A DNA stretch of 64,000 nucleotides, taken from Clostridium beijerinckii HUN142 (GTDB lineage: Bacteria; Bacillota; Clostridia; Clostridiales; Clostridiaceae). The stretch spans positions 18,464-82,463 of the forward strand of contig NZ_JHXK01000030.1 of the NCBI RefSeq assembly GCF_000621745.1, in the 5' to 3' direction. Position 1 is the first letter of the stretch. Every line of letters begins with the position of its first letter. Below, piece by piece: positions 24,541 through 33,048 of the stretch. Both the position numbers and the translations under genes were made by a program. The notes below the pieces were generated by a model. The model made no database searches. It was not told the origin of the DNA and saw only the letters and a program-made list of their open reading frames with translations.

Positions 24541-25032
24541 TTGTTATATAAAAGTTATTGAAAGGGTTAATACTGGCTATGCAGAAATTATAGAGAAGAT
24601 ATAAACTCTGCATTCTGATGAAGTAAACTATTATTAGAATAGTTAAGAATAGAATCCATAATAATCTAAAGAGTAAATAGGGAAAATTGAAGCTCTTATG
24701 GGTAAAAATTGGATTAGATTAGTGAAAAGAAAGGAAGTTATAAATTTAAAAATTAAAACATATTTACATTTAAAAGTGAAAAAGTATTTAAATTTAACAA
24801 TTTAAAAAGGTATAAAGAAAACAATTTAAGAATATAACAATTTATAGGAAAAATCAGGGATATAGAGCATTTATATCAAAGAATAAATTGCAAAACAGCA
24901 ATTTCTAATGCAGAATAAAAGGCTATGGAATGTAATAAGTAAGAAGATGCGTGGCAAATATCTTCTAAAAGATGTTAATAAAAAGGAAAAGATAGCGGAG
25001 AAGGAGAATTATAAATATCATAAGAGTAAAAT
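24541..25032. other. Gene-free region
   Basis: About 490 bases with frequent stops in all frames, unusually purine-rich on the + strand. I see no intact gene, RNA class or inverted repeat of note. It may be decayed coding DNA, but nothing is recognisable. Confidence 0.5.
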
Positions 25033-25080
25033 AAAAGCTATGGCTATAAGATTAGTTGATATCTTATAATCATAGCTTTT
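25033..25080. terminator. Terminator of the agu operon (bidirectional)
   Basis: AAAAGCTATG plus TATAAGAT pair with ATCTTATA plus CATAGCTTTT. The better T run is on the leftward strand, so it most likely ends aguA-aguB. Confidence 0.8.
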
Positions 25081-25188
25081 GACTAATGAATTTTTAAAAA
25101 TATTTACAGAGAGTTAAAATACTTTAAAAGGTATTTAACACTTATTATTTTTTTCAAAAATTTTAATATTTAATAATGAAAATAGTAG

Positions 25189-26067
25189 CTATTTAATTAT
25201 TAAATCTCCATCATATGATGTAATTATTTTATATAAATCAGGGCGACGATCTCTGAATATTCCCCATTCAATACGTTGTGTCTCCAATTGATCTAAATCA
25301 AATTCAGAAACTAATACTGTTTCTTCTGTACGATTAGCTTCAACAATTTTATTTCCTTGAGGACCTGCTATAAAAGAAGAACCATAAAATGTTATTTTAG
25401 AATCTTCATCTTCTTCAACTCCAACACGGTTTGATGCAATTACAGGAACTAAATTTGCAGCAGCATGACCTAACATGCAAGCCTGCCAATGGTCTTTTGA
25501 ATCAATAGAACCGTCTTGTGGCTCAGAGCCAATAGCAGTAGGATAGAATATCATTTCAGCTCCCATTAAAGTCATGCATCTAGCAGCCTCAGGATACCAT
25601 TGGTCCCAACAGATACCTACACCTATTTTTCCGTAGCGTGTATTCCATACTTTAAATCCGGTATCTCCAGGATTAAAGTAGAATTTTTCTTCATATCCAG
25701 GACCATCAGGAATGTGACTCTTTCTGTAAGTTCCAAGTATTTCACCATTAGCATCGATTATCGCTATAGCATTATATCTAGCATAATTCTTCTTTTCATA
25801 GAAGCTGATTGGTAACACTACCTTAAGCTCTTTAGCAATTTCTTTAAAATGATTTATTGCTTTATTTTGTGCTACTTCGGTAGCATATACGTAGTAATCA
25901 GACTTCTCTTTTTGACAAAAATATGGAGTTTCAAATAATTCTTGAAGTAGAATAATTTGAGCACCTTTTCCAGCTGCTTCTCTTACGAATTTTTCTGCTT
26001 TAGAAATATTTTCATCAATATTACAAGAACAGCTCATTTGTGTAGCTGCAACTTTAACTTTTCTCAT
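25189..26067 (-). CDS. aguB: N-carbamoylputrescine amidase
   Basis: Nitrilase-superfamily enzyme converting N-carbamoylputrescine to putrescine, CO2 and NH3. The catalytic triad is visible as Glu43 (LQELFETPYF), Lys116 (YRKSHIPDG) and Cys153 (GVGICWDQWYPE). Length 292 is normal. The ATG follows GAGGTGAT. It lies 22 bases downstream of aguA on the same strand, giving the two-step agmatine to putrescine route. No adc- or ornithine-type decarboxylase is near, so agmatine is probably scavenged or made elsewhere. Confidence 0.94.
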   Translation of the reverse strand: MRKVKVAATQMSCSCNIDENISKAEKFVREAAGKGAQIILLQELFETPYFCQKEKSDYYVYATEVAQNKAINHFKEIAKELKVVLPISFYEKKNYARYNAIAIIDANGEILGTYRKSHIPDGPGYEEKFYFNPGDTGFKVWNTRYGKIGVGICWDQWYPEAARCMTLMGAEMIFYPTAIGSEPQDGSIDSKDHWQACMLGHAAANLVPVIASNRVGVEEDEDSKITFYGSSFIAGPQGNKIVEANRTEETVLVSEFDLDQLETQRIEWGIFRDRRPDLYKIITSYDGDLIIK

Positions 26068-26089
26068 GTTATCACCTCATCTTATTTTT

Positions 26090-27133
26090 CTATAGTACTT
26101 TTAGGTTTCTTGGAAATGGCATTTGTTGAGTTGTGCAATGTACATTACCGCCTTCTTTAATAACAGCCATTCCATCTACAGTTCTTATTCTTCTTTTTGG
26201 GAAAGTTAAACTTAATACCTTCTCAGCCATTTTGTCTGCTTCTGATGCATTTCCAGCAAAAGTTGGTAAGATAATACCATCATTAACAAAATAAAAGTTT
26301 AGATAACTTAGAGTTAGCCTTTCTCCTTTGTATTCAGCTCTAGGTGGTTGAGTGATTGGAATAATTTCAAACTTTCTACCTTTTGCATCTGTAGAATTTT
26401 TTAGGATTTCAATATTTTCTAAAGTAATTCTGTAATTTGCATCATTTTGGTCATCGCAAGTTTGAATAATTATTTTAGCAGGTTCAGCAAAGCAGGCTAT
26501 ATTATCAACATGGCCGTCAGTTTCATCGCCATCAAGTCCATTCTTAAGCCAGATAATTTTTTCTATATTTAAGTATTGTTTTAAGTATGTTTCAATTTGT
26601 TCTCTGGTAAGGTCTGGGTTTCTATTAGGATTTAGCAAACATTCTTCAGTAGTAATTAATGTTCCTTCACCATCAGTATGAAGAGAACCACCTTCCATAA
26701 TTAAAGGAGCATCGAATCTTCTAATATTATAATGCTCTAAAATTTGTGGAGCTACTTTATCATCTAAATCCCATGGAGCATATTTTTCACCCCAGGCATT
26801 AAATTTCCAATTTACACCTGCCCTATTTCCGTCGTCATCAATTATGAATGTAGGTCCATTATCTCTAAGCCATGCATCACTATGTTCAATAGGGAGTAAT
26901 TCTATATTAGACTCACTAAAAAGTTTTTTTACATTATCCAATTCATCTGGATTAACAATTACTGAAACTGGCTCAAATTCAGCAATTGCTTGAATATATT
27001 CTGCATATCCAGCACAAACATCTTCATAGTTATCTGGATGACACATTGAATCTTTCACTGGCCAAGATATGAATGTACGCTCATGAGCAGTCCATTCAGC
27101 AGGCATTTTATAATTAAAATCTTTTGGATACAT
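26090..27133 (-). CDS. aguA: Agmatine deiminase
   Basis: Converts agmatine to N-carbamoylputrescine and ammonia. Family motifs are MPAEWTAHERTFISWP at the N-terminus, WLRDNGPTFI, MEGGSLHTDGEGT, DGDETDGHVDN and GGNVHCTTQQMPFP with the catalytic Cys near residue 333. I start at 27133 because AAGAGG is six bases upstream; the in-frame ATG at 27151 has no site. First gene of the agu pair; a 16-bp palindrome lies about 40 bases upstream. Confidence 0.94.
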   Translation of the reverse strand: MYPKDFNYKMPAEWTAHERTFISWPVKDSMCHPDNYEDVCAGYAEYIQAIAEFEPVSVIVNPDELDNVKKLFSESNIELLPIEHSDAWLRDNGPTFIIDDDGNRAGVNWKFNAWGEKYAPWDLDDKVAPQILEHYNIRRFDAPLIMEGGSLHTDGEGTLITTEECLLNPNRNPDLTREQIETYLKQYLNIEKIIWLKNGLDGDETDGHVDNIACFAEPAKIIIQTCDDQNDANYRITLENIEILKNSTDAKGRKFEIIPITQPPRAEYKGERLTLSYLNFYFVNDGIILPTFAGNASEADKMAEKVLSLTFPKRRIRTVDGMAVIKEGGNVHCTTQQMPFPRNLKVL

Positions 27134-27531
27134 ACAATACCTCTTTTTCATGCTTATATTTTATATTTTTAATACTATATATAGTATCTATCATATAATA
27201 AACTCCACATTGCATCAATGTCAAGGCCTGAATTACAGGAAGAATATAGACGAATTTTTAACAGTTATATTTTAAAAAATAGGGTATAAATTTTTATGCG
27301 TATTTTAATTATTGCAATTGTAATTTAACTAGTAATAGCCAATCATTAAATGGCAACACGTAATTAATTATGTTTTTGTGAAAATTGTAGAAATATACAT
27401 CTATAAACGTTATCATAGGCCTAATATAAAATATTACACTATTTTCATAGATTAAACGTATAATTCATTGTGCTAAAATTATAGTGGTTATTATAACCAT
27501 GTTTTATAGAATAAAGTATGGAGTGATTATT
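27134..27531. other. Divergent intergenic region with a palindrome
   Basis: It holds the promoters of aguA (leftward) and the MFS gene (rightward). A perfect 16-bp palindrome, ATACTATA/TATAGTAT, sits at 27172-27187 and is a candidate operator for aguA-aguB. No gene is seen. Confidence 0.55.
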
Positions 27532-28737
27532 ATGAACTATATTCAAAAAGGTACACGTGAATTTCGCCATGCTAGTATTGCGTTATTTGCTGGCGGCTTT
27601 AATACATTTGCGATTTTATATTGTACTCAACCATTAATGCCTTATTTGTCTAAGGAATTTGGTATATCACCTACCATAGCGAGTTTGTCACTATCGGTTA
27701 CGACATGTACGCTGGCAGTTAGTATGCTGATTTTTGGTTCATTGTCGGAGGTATTGGGGAGAAAGCCAATTATGTGTTTTTCTCTTTTTGCATCATCAAT
27801 ACTAGCAGTATTAACAGCTGTTGTTCCTAATTTTAACAGTTTGTTAGTAATACGATGCTTGCAAGGATTCGTTTTGGCAGGGTTGCCTGCTATAGCTATG
27901 GCTTATATTAGCGAGGAAATCGACAAATCAAGTTTAGGATTAGTAATGGGATTATATATAAGTGGTAATTCTATAGGTGGAATGAGTGGACGTATTATTA
28001 TAGGAGTAATTAATGATTTTTTTAATTGGAGATTAGCATTAGCTATTATAGGTATTTTAGGTCTTATTTCAAGTTTTTTATTTTGGAGAAAACTGCCTCT
28101 ATCAAAGCATTTCGAGGCCAGATCTTTTGAAATTAAAAAATTAGTTAAATCTAGTTTTAATCATTTAAAGAATCCTAATCTTCTTTGCTTATATTGTATT
28201 GGATTTTTGATTATGGGAAGTTTTGTTTCGCTATATAATTTTATAGGTTTCCAATTAATTGAAAGACCATACAATTTAAGCCAAACTTTAGTTAGTTTTA
28301 TTTTTGTGATATATATTGTAGGCACATTTAGTTCAACATTTATGGGACGTCTAGCTGATAAGCATGGGCAATATATAATGTTATGCATTTCAATTTTTAT
28401 AATGTTATTTGGGATAAGCATTACATTAAATGCAAGTCTTTTGCTAAAGATTATTGGAATAGCTCTTTTGACATTTGGTTTCTTTGCAGGACATTCAATA
28501 ATTAGTAGTTGGATTGGAAAAATAGCAACTCATGATAAGGCTCAGGCATCATCACTTTATCTATTGTTTTATTATGTAGGCTCAAGCGTTGGAGGAACTG
28601 CTGGAGGAACTTTTTGGTCTTTATATGGATGGGAAGGCGTTGTTATTATGATATCATGCTTTTTAGCAATTGCATTTTTTATCCTAATTGGCTTATCATC
28701 AGTTTTAAAACTTATTAAGATAGAAAATCATGGATAG
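27532..28737 (+). CDS. MFS transporter (YnfM-like drug/sugar efflux family)
   Basis: A 401-residue protein with 12 predicted membrane helices, arranged as two bundles with a cytoplasmic loop near residues 180-200. The first half carries the MFS motif A region as FGSLSEVLGRKPIM after helix 2, and the second half repeats it weakly as FMGRLADKHGQYIM. The overall pattern fits the YnfM/arabinose-efflux-like group of proton-coupled exporters. The ATG at 27532 follows GGAGTG; the longer frame has no site. Its substrate is unknown; divergence from aguA allows, but does not prove, a polyamine link. Confidence 0.82.
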   Translation: MNYIQKGTREFRHASIALFAGGFNTFAILYCTQPLMPYLSKEFGISPTIASLSLSVTTCTLAVSMLIFGSLSEVLGRKPIMCFSLFASSILAVLTAVVPNFNSLLVIRCLQGFVLAGLPAIAMAYISEEIDKSSLGLVMGLYISGNSIGGMSGRIIIGVINDFFNWRLALAIIGILGLISSFLFWRKLPLSKHFEARSFEIKKLVKSSFNHLKNPNLLCLYCIGFLIMGSFVSLYNFIGFQLIERPYNLSQTLVSFIFVIYIVGTFSSTFMGRLADKHGQYIMLCISIFIMLFGISITLNASLLLKIIGIALLTFGFFAGHSIISSWIGKIATHDKAQASSLYLLFYYVGSSVGGTAGGTFWSLYGWEGVVIMISCFLAIAFFILIGLSSVLKLIKIENHG

Positions 28738-28761
28738 AACCTCGATTATTTGCAAGAAATC

Positions 28762-29008
28762 AAAAAGCCAATGCTTAATGTTGTTAAGCATTGGCTTTAA
28801 ATCTCTAAAATAAGATCCAAAATATCGGTACTCCAATTTTGACGCCTATCTCTCGATAGGTGGGTGTTTTCACAGATGCCTCAATCGCTTTTAAAACCGT
28901 AAAAGGATTCACTCAAAAGTACATTTCATCATCTAAATATTAAACTCCCGAATTTAATTTGTAGGTTCAAAATAAGAGCTTAACGAATATCTCAGAATTA
29001 ATAATCAA
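28762..29008 (-). ncRNA. ssrS: Candidate 6S RNA, copy 2
   Basis: About 247 bases directly behind the SRP RNA on the same strand, closed by a terminator hairpin (28767-28795) with a T tail. It aligns along its full length with 19511-19755; differences tend to preserve pairing, for example G-T to A-T changes in the closing stem and CCTATC hairpins with different loops. Layout (closing stem, bubble with UUUUGAACC on the 5' side, CACCCACC plus a small hairpin on the 3' side, apical arm) fits 6S RNA, the sigma-A holoenzyme regulator. No own promoter was seen, so it is probably processed from an SRP-6S transcript. Confidence 0.6.
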
Positions 29009-29011
29009 GGA

Positions 29012-29311
29012 AACGTGCACTCATTGTTGACAATTAACATACTTGCGCTACTAATATAGTTAGCTCAAACTAGGTTTATCCACGGCACTCAGAAGTTATC
29101 ATTTACCGCTGCTTCCTTCCAGATCTGACGGAATTCACGAGTTTCTGCTGCATGGGACCCGATTCTCAACACCACTTGTATTAGACTGACCAAATAGATT
29201 AAAGCCTATAATGAGAATTCAATCCTGCTATAGCGGATTGCAGGTTACAGGGCACCGCTATCTCCCCATCTAGCACGAAAATTACTTATAATGACAAGTA
29301 TTTTCTTGCCG
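29012..29311 (-). ncRNA. ffs: Large-type bacterial SRP RNA (scRNA)
   Basis: The RNA scaffold of the signal recognition particle. The Ffh-binding hairpin is unmistakable: CAGATCTGGAAGGAAGCAGC (near 29109-29128 on the opposite strand) with the GGAA loop and the AGCAG internal loop. Upstream on the transcript, GTGCTAGATGGGGAGATAGC and GGTGCCCTGTAACC match the Alu domain of the Bacillus-type scRNA, and the 3' end is GTGCACG as in that family. Length of about 300 suits the long Firmicute form. Ends are estimated: the start from the promoter, the 3' end from family similarity. Confidence 0.93.
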
Positions 29312-29318
29312 TGAAATA

Positions 29319-29347
29319 ATAATAACATCTTTGAAGCTTATATTCAA
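29319..29347 (-). promoter_or_regulatory. SRP RNA promoter
   Basis: Reading leftward, TTGAAT (29347-29342), 17 bases, TATTAT (29324-29319). The sequence after the -10 (TTCACGGC) is shared with the 6S copy 1 promoter at 19809-19837. Confidence 0.75.
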
Positions 29348-29508
29348 GAGATATTTCCGTGGGAATTTAAGTGCATATTTGATAAGTTTACAGTATTTGG
29401 AAAAATATTCTTCTAAAAAGTTGTATGATTAGTTAGGAATAAATTATCATAACTTGTTGAACAATAATAACAAATATGTTCATATAACTTGAGTAAGGAG
29501 TACTATTT

Positions 29509-31146
29509 ATGAGTATTAAAAATGTTCAGCGTCAAGAAATAGAAAAAGTTTATGGTAAAATAAGTCCATTTGAATTCAAAAATGAATTAATAAATTTAGC
29601 TGAGGGGCAAAGAAAAAAGAGCGCCCGTACGTTATTAAATGCAGGAAGAGGTAATCCTAACTGGACGGCTGCAACACCTAGAGAGGCTTTTTTTACTTTT
29701 GGAATTTTTGCGGTAGAAGAAACAAGAAGAGTTTGGAATGACGGCGATTTAGCTGGTATGCCTAAAAAAGAGGGGATAGCAGAAAGGTTTTATAAATTTT
29801 TAGATAAAAATAAAGAGATGGCAGGAATAGGGCTTTTAAGAAGAATAATTGATTATGGTATTAAAAATCAAGGTTTTGATGCAGACTCATGGATATTTGA
29901 GCTTGCAGATTCGATTATAGGAGATAATTATCCAGTACCAGATAGAATGCTAATACATATTGAAAAAATTGTTCATGAGTATCTTGTCTCAGAACTTTGC
30001 TATAATAAACCTCCTGTAGGTAGATTTAATATCTTTGCTGTTGAGGGGGCTACTGCAGCAATGTGCTATATATTCGATAGTTTAATTGCAAATGAATTAT
30101 TAGCCCCTGGAGATAAAATAGGACTAATGGTTCCAGTTTTTACACCTTATTTAGAAATACCACATTTACCACGTTATAATTTTGAAATTATACACATTAA
30201 AGCAATAGAATTAACTAGGGATGGAACTCATACTTGGCAATACCCAGAATCAGAACTTAATAAGCTTAAAGATTCAAGTATTAAAGCGTTATTTGTTGTT
30301 AATCCAAGCAATCCGCCTTCTGTGGCAATTAAGCCAGAGAGTATTAGGCAGTTAGTAAATATAGTAGAAAATTGTAACCCTGATTTAATGATTATTTCAG
30401 ATGATGTCTATAGTACATTTGTAAATAATTATAGATCTCTAATGGCGGATTTACCATATAATACGATAGGTGTTTATTCTTTTTCGAAATATTTTGGAGT
30501 AACCGGCTGGAGGCTTGGAACAGTATCACTTTATACAGAGAATATCTTTGATAAATTATTAAAGAATTTGCCGGAAGATAAAAAGGTTGAGTTAAGGCAG
30601 AGGTATGGAGCACTTTCAACAACTCCGGATGATATAAAATTTATAGATAGAATTGTAGCGGACAGTCGTCAAGTGGCCCTCAATCATACGGCAGGATTAT
30701 CAACTCCACAGCAAGTCCAAATGGCCTTCTTTTGTACGTTTGCTCTATTAGACGAAGAAAACATATATAAGAAACAAACAAAAGATATTTGCAAACGAAG
30801 ACAAAAACTTTTGTTTAAGGGTTTAGGATTAGATTTAAGAGAAGATCCGTATGATGCTGCATATTATACTGAATTTGATTTATTAGAATGGGCTACTTGC
30901 TATTATGGAAGTGAATTTGGCGAATATCTTCAAATTAACTATAAGCCGGTAGATATTTTATATAAATTAGCTGAGGAATCAGCCATAGTTCTATTAAGTG
31001 GTGGAGGATTTAAAGGCCCAGAGTGGTCAATTAGAATATCTCTGGCTAATCTTAATGACGATGCATATTCAAGAATTGGAGAGGCACTTCATAAAATTTT
31101 AGATGAATATGTTAATTCGTGGAGAAATCAAGGAAATAAGTTGTAA
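29509..31146 (+). CDS. aspD: Aspartate 4-decarboxylase / aspartate aminotransferase
   Basis: PLP enzyme of the bifunctional AspD family that beta-decarboxylates L-aspartate to L-alanine and CO2. At 545 residues it is much longer than ordinary aminotransferases and has the family's N-terminal NAGRGNPNW segment. PLP-binding Lys327 lies in SFSKYFGVTGWRLG, with VVNPSNPPS and ISDDVYSTF upstream as in fold-type I enzymes. The ATG follows AAGGAG, and a long terminator follows. In some bacteria AspD with an Asp/Ala antiporter makes a proton-motive cycle; no AspT antiporter is visible in this window. Confidence 0.92.
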   Translation: MSIKNVQRQEIEKVYGKISPFEFKNELINLAEGQRKKSARTLLNAGRGNPNWTAATPREAFFTFGIFAVEETRRVWNDGDLAGMPKKEGIAERFYKFLDKNKEMAGIGLLRRIIDYGIKNQGFDADSWIFELADSIIGDNYPVPDRMLIHIEKIVHEYLVSELCYNKPPVGRFNIFAVEGATAAMCYIFDSLIANELLAPGDKIGLMVPVFTPYLEIPHLPRYNFEIIHIKAIELTRDGTHTWQYPESELNKLKDSSIKALFVVNPSNPPSVAIKPESIRQLVNIVENCNPDLMIISDDVYSTFVNNYRSLMADLPYNTIGVYSFSKYFGVTGWRLGTVSLYTENIFDKLLKNLPEDKKVELRQRYGALSTTPDDIKFIDRIVADSRQVALNHTAGLSTPQQVQMAFFCTFALLDEENIYKKQTKDICKRRQKLLFKGLGLDLREDPYDAAYYTEFDLLEWATCYYGSEFGEYLQINYKPVDILYKLAEESAIVLLSGGGFKGPEWSIRISLANLNDDAYSRIGEALHKILDEYVNSWRNQGNKL

Positions 31147-31197
31147 GAAAACTAAGAAGATAACTAGTGTTGATTTAGTTATCTTCTTAGTTTTCTT
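31146..31197. terminator. Bidirectional terminator
   Basis: A stem of about 20 bp starting immediately after the aspD stop codon, serving it and the convergent gene at 31196. Confidence 0.85.
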
Positions 31198-31714
31198 ACT
31201 GTTTCTTTAACTCAAAAAGTGCTCCACCTAATAAGGCATAGACCTTTTTATCATCTGTAATAAAAAGAGTTGCAGAATGACCTGCCTTTTCCGGCTGAGT
31301 TATTTTTATATATTTAATTTTATCACCTGAAATACCAATATTTTTGAAAGTATCATTATAAGTGTTATAAAATTCTGAGGATGCAATTGTTCCTTCATTA
31401 ATAATTGGGTCAGATACAGATCCAATTATTGAAGAAATTTTATCTTTCTCTATAGTAAATTTTTGACCTATGCATAGAGAGAGAGTAGACTCGCTTAGAG
31501 TTGTTTTTATATTAGAAGGTATATGCTTTTCAATAGTCCAGGTCCCATATAGACTTCTATAATATGAAGAATCTTGACTTTCACTGTTTGATGAATCGTT
31601 ATTGTCCTTGGGGGGATTGCTATTAGAATATCTAAAAAAAGAAAATGCAGCTATGAGTACTATAAGTAATATTATTAGTAGTATATAAAATTTTTTTGAT
31701 TTAGAGTTTTTCAT
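31196..31714 (-). CDS. Membrane-anchored extracellular hypothetical protein
   Basis: A 172-residue protein with a Lys/Ser-rich start, one membrane anchor (about 9-29) and a low-complexity Asn/Ser/Asp linker (about 33-48), followed by a compact domain of about 120 residues beginning SLYGTWTIEKHIPS. That opening (GTW) and a terminal strand series (ATLFITDDKKVYALLGG) suggest a lipocalin-like or beta-barrel ligand-binding domain outside the membrane. No lipobox. The ATG at 31714 follows AAGGAGG. Function unknown. Confidence 0.7.
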   Translation of the reverse strand: MKNSKSKKFYILLIILLIVLIAAFSFFRYSNSNPPKDNNDSSNSESQDSSYYRSLYGTWTIEKHIPSNIKTTLSESTLSLCIGQKFTIEKDKISSIIGSVSDPIINEGTIASSEFYNTYNDTFKNIGISGDKIKYIKITQPEKAGHSATLFITDDKKVYALLGGALFELKKQ

Positions 31715-32287
31715 TTTTTTGAGCCTCCTTACCATATTCTATTATATAGTTTTTTTACATTTAAAAAATAATTCTGATTTATTCATAAAAATAATTTGAA
31801 TTTCAAGTTTATTTGTGTAAAGAAGATGGGACTAGAAAATTCATGTTGATGTACTTCAAATAGTAACATAAGATTATATGACAAGGCGAGTATACATCCT
31901 TTTATAATGGAGGCTTCATTTGGAGTTGGGAAAGACGATTAAAGCATGCTTCTTATTTCGGCGAGATGAATAAATCTAAGGTATATAGAAATATTTCCAT
32001 ACTTACCGAAATCATAAATATTTTGTTCCCAAAATCTATGAAAATATCGCTGAAGGTTCTAAGCAGCAGGTTGTATCAACTTTAGCATGCCCCAACTTTC
32101 AGTTTGACAAGCGTTAGAGGAACAACCTACAATTAAGAACTTTTAGCAGCTCATTTTTAAATGTCTGCTACATAAAAATGTTTCTGCTTTTTAGCTGGGA
32201 TATATTCCATAGTATAAATCTAGCTTATAATTGGTTTATCTATATTGTTTAAGCATTTAGTGATTTATTTACTGAGAAAATTGCATA
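31715..32287. other. Gene-free region
   Basis: About 570 bases between two leftward genes. I find no convincing gene or RNA class. One hairpin (TAGCAG/CTGCTA, 32145-32171) might end PadR transcription but lacks a T tail. A 45-codon frame ending SKQQVVSTLACPNFQF near 32110 has no start or binding site. Confidence 0.45.
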
Positions 32288-32833
32288 TTATGAATGTATT
32301 TTTTTTAAACAATCTTCCAGCCATTCTATGTATGATTTCTCTCTCATGATAGCGCCATTTAATATTATATAGTCTCCGAAGCCAGGAGATGACAGTGTTG
32401 AGATGTCTTTTGTCTTTAAAAGCTCATCCATTGAATTTTCTAAGTATTCTAATCTTTCCATGTGTTTAGTTAATGTATTTTTAAACTGCTTTATTAAGGT
32501 ATCGTGATCCATCTCATCACAAAAATAAGCCTTAAGCTTAAAAATATCCTTTGGTGTTGGTTCTAAAGGATCATCTTTTGAAAGCCATTTTTGCAATGAT
32601 TTTCGTCCTTTTTCAGTTATACTATACAACTTTTTTTCTAATTTTTCTCCCTGTATAACCGTTTCGTAGGAAATTAGCCCTTCGTCGGTTAATTTCTTTA
32701 ATTCAGGATATATTTGGCTATGCTTAGCATACCAAAATTCAACTAACCCAGAATTAAATTCTTTTGTTATATCATATCCAGTTAAAGGATTTCTATTAAT
32801 AAGTCCTAAAATAGCATATTTTAAAGTTCTCAT
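32288..32833 (-). CDS. PadR family transcription regulator
   Basis: A 181-residue repressor with an N-terminal winged helix (TLKYAILGLINRNPLTGYDI, SQIYPELKKLTDEGLI) and a long C-terminal dimerisation helix pair (subfamily 2, Vir_act_alpha_C-like: about 95-175). The ATG follows AGAGGTG. It is divergent from the 2-enoate reductase-like gene at 33049. A PadR-consensus operator (ATGT-N8-ACAT) overlaps that gene's -35 box, so it very likely represses the enzyme and responds to its substrate, probably an unsaturated aromatic or aliphatic acid. Confidence 0.9.
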   Translation of the reverse strand: MRTLKYAILGLINRNPLTGYDITKEFNSGLVEFWYAKHSQIYPELKKLTDEGLISYETVIQGEKLEKKLYSITEKGRKSLQKWLSKDDPLEPTPKDIFKLKAYFCDEMDHDTLIKQFKNTLTKHMERLEYLENSMDELLKTKDISTLSSPGFGDYIILNGAIMREKSYIEWLEDCLKKIHS

Positions 32834-32949
32834 ACATGCACCTCTAATATTTCTATATCTTATCTAAATGTTATTTGTTTAAGTTTATTCAATGACAATT
32901 TTAGCATAGTAAAATATAAAGTGAAACAGAAAGATATTAAGCACCAAAC

Positions 32950-32965
32950 ATGTAAATATTGACAT
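32950..32965. promoter_or_regulatory. Probable PadR operator
   Basis: ATGT at 32950-32953, eight bases, ACAT at 32962-32965: exactly the ATGT-N8-ACAT site described for PadR, within the larger repeat ACATGT-N8-ACATGT. Confidence 0.75.
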
Positions 32966-32988
32966 GTTTATTTTTTCAGTATTATAAT
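32959..32988 (+). promoter_or_regulatory. Promoter of the 2-enoate reductase-like gene
   Basis: TTGACA at 32959-32964 and TATAAT at 32983-32988, 18 bases apart, both consensus. The PadR operator covers the -35. Confidence 0.8.
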
Positions 32989-33048
32989 TGATTAGAGGTA
33001 CCCAATTAATCAGATAATTAAACGTTTAAACATTATAGGAGGAAATTT

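Noticed and set aside
24541..25032. Decayed gene in the spacer after the RpiR regulator
   Set aside because: All frames are broken repeatedly and no protein similarity can be recognised by eye.
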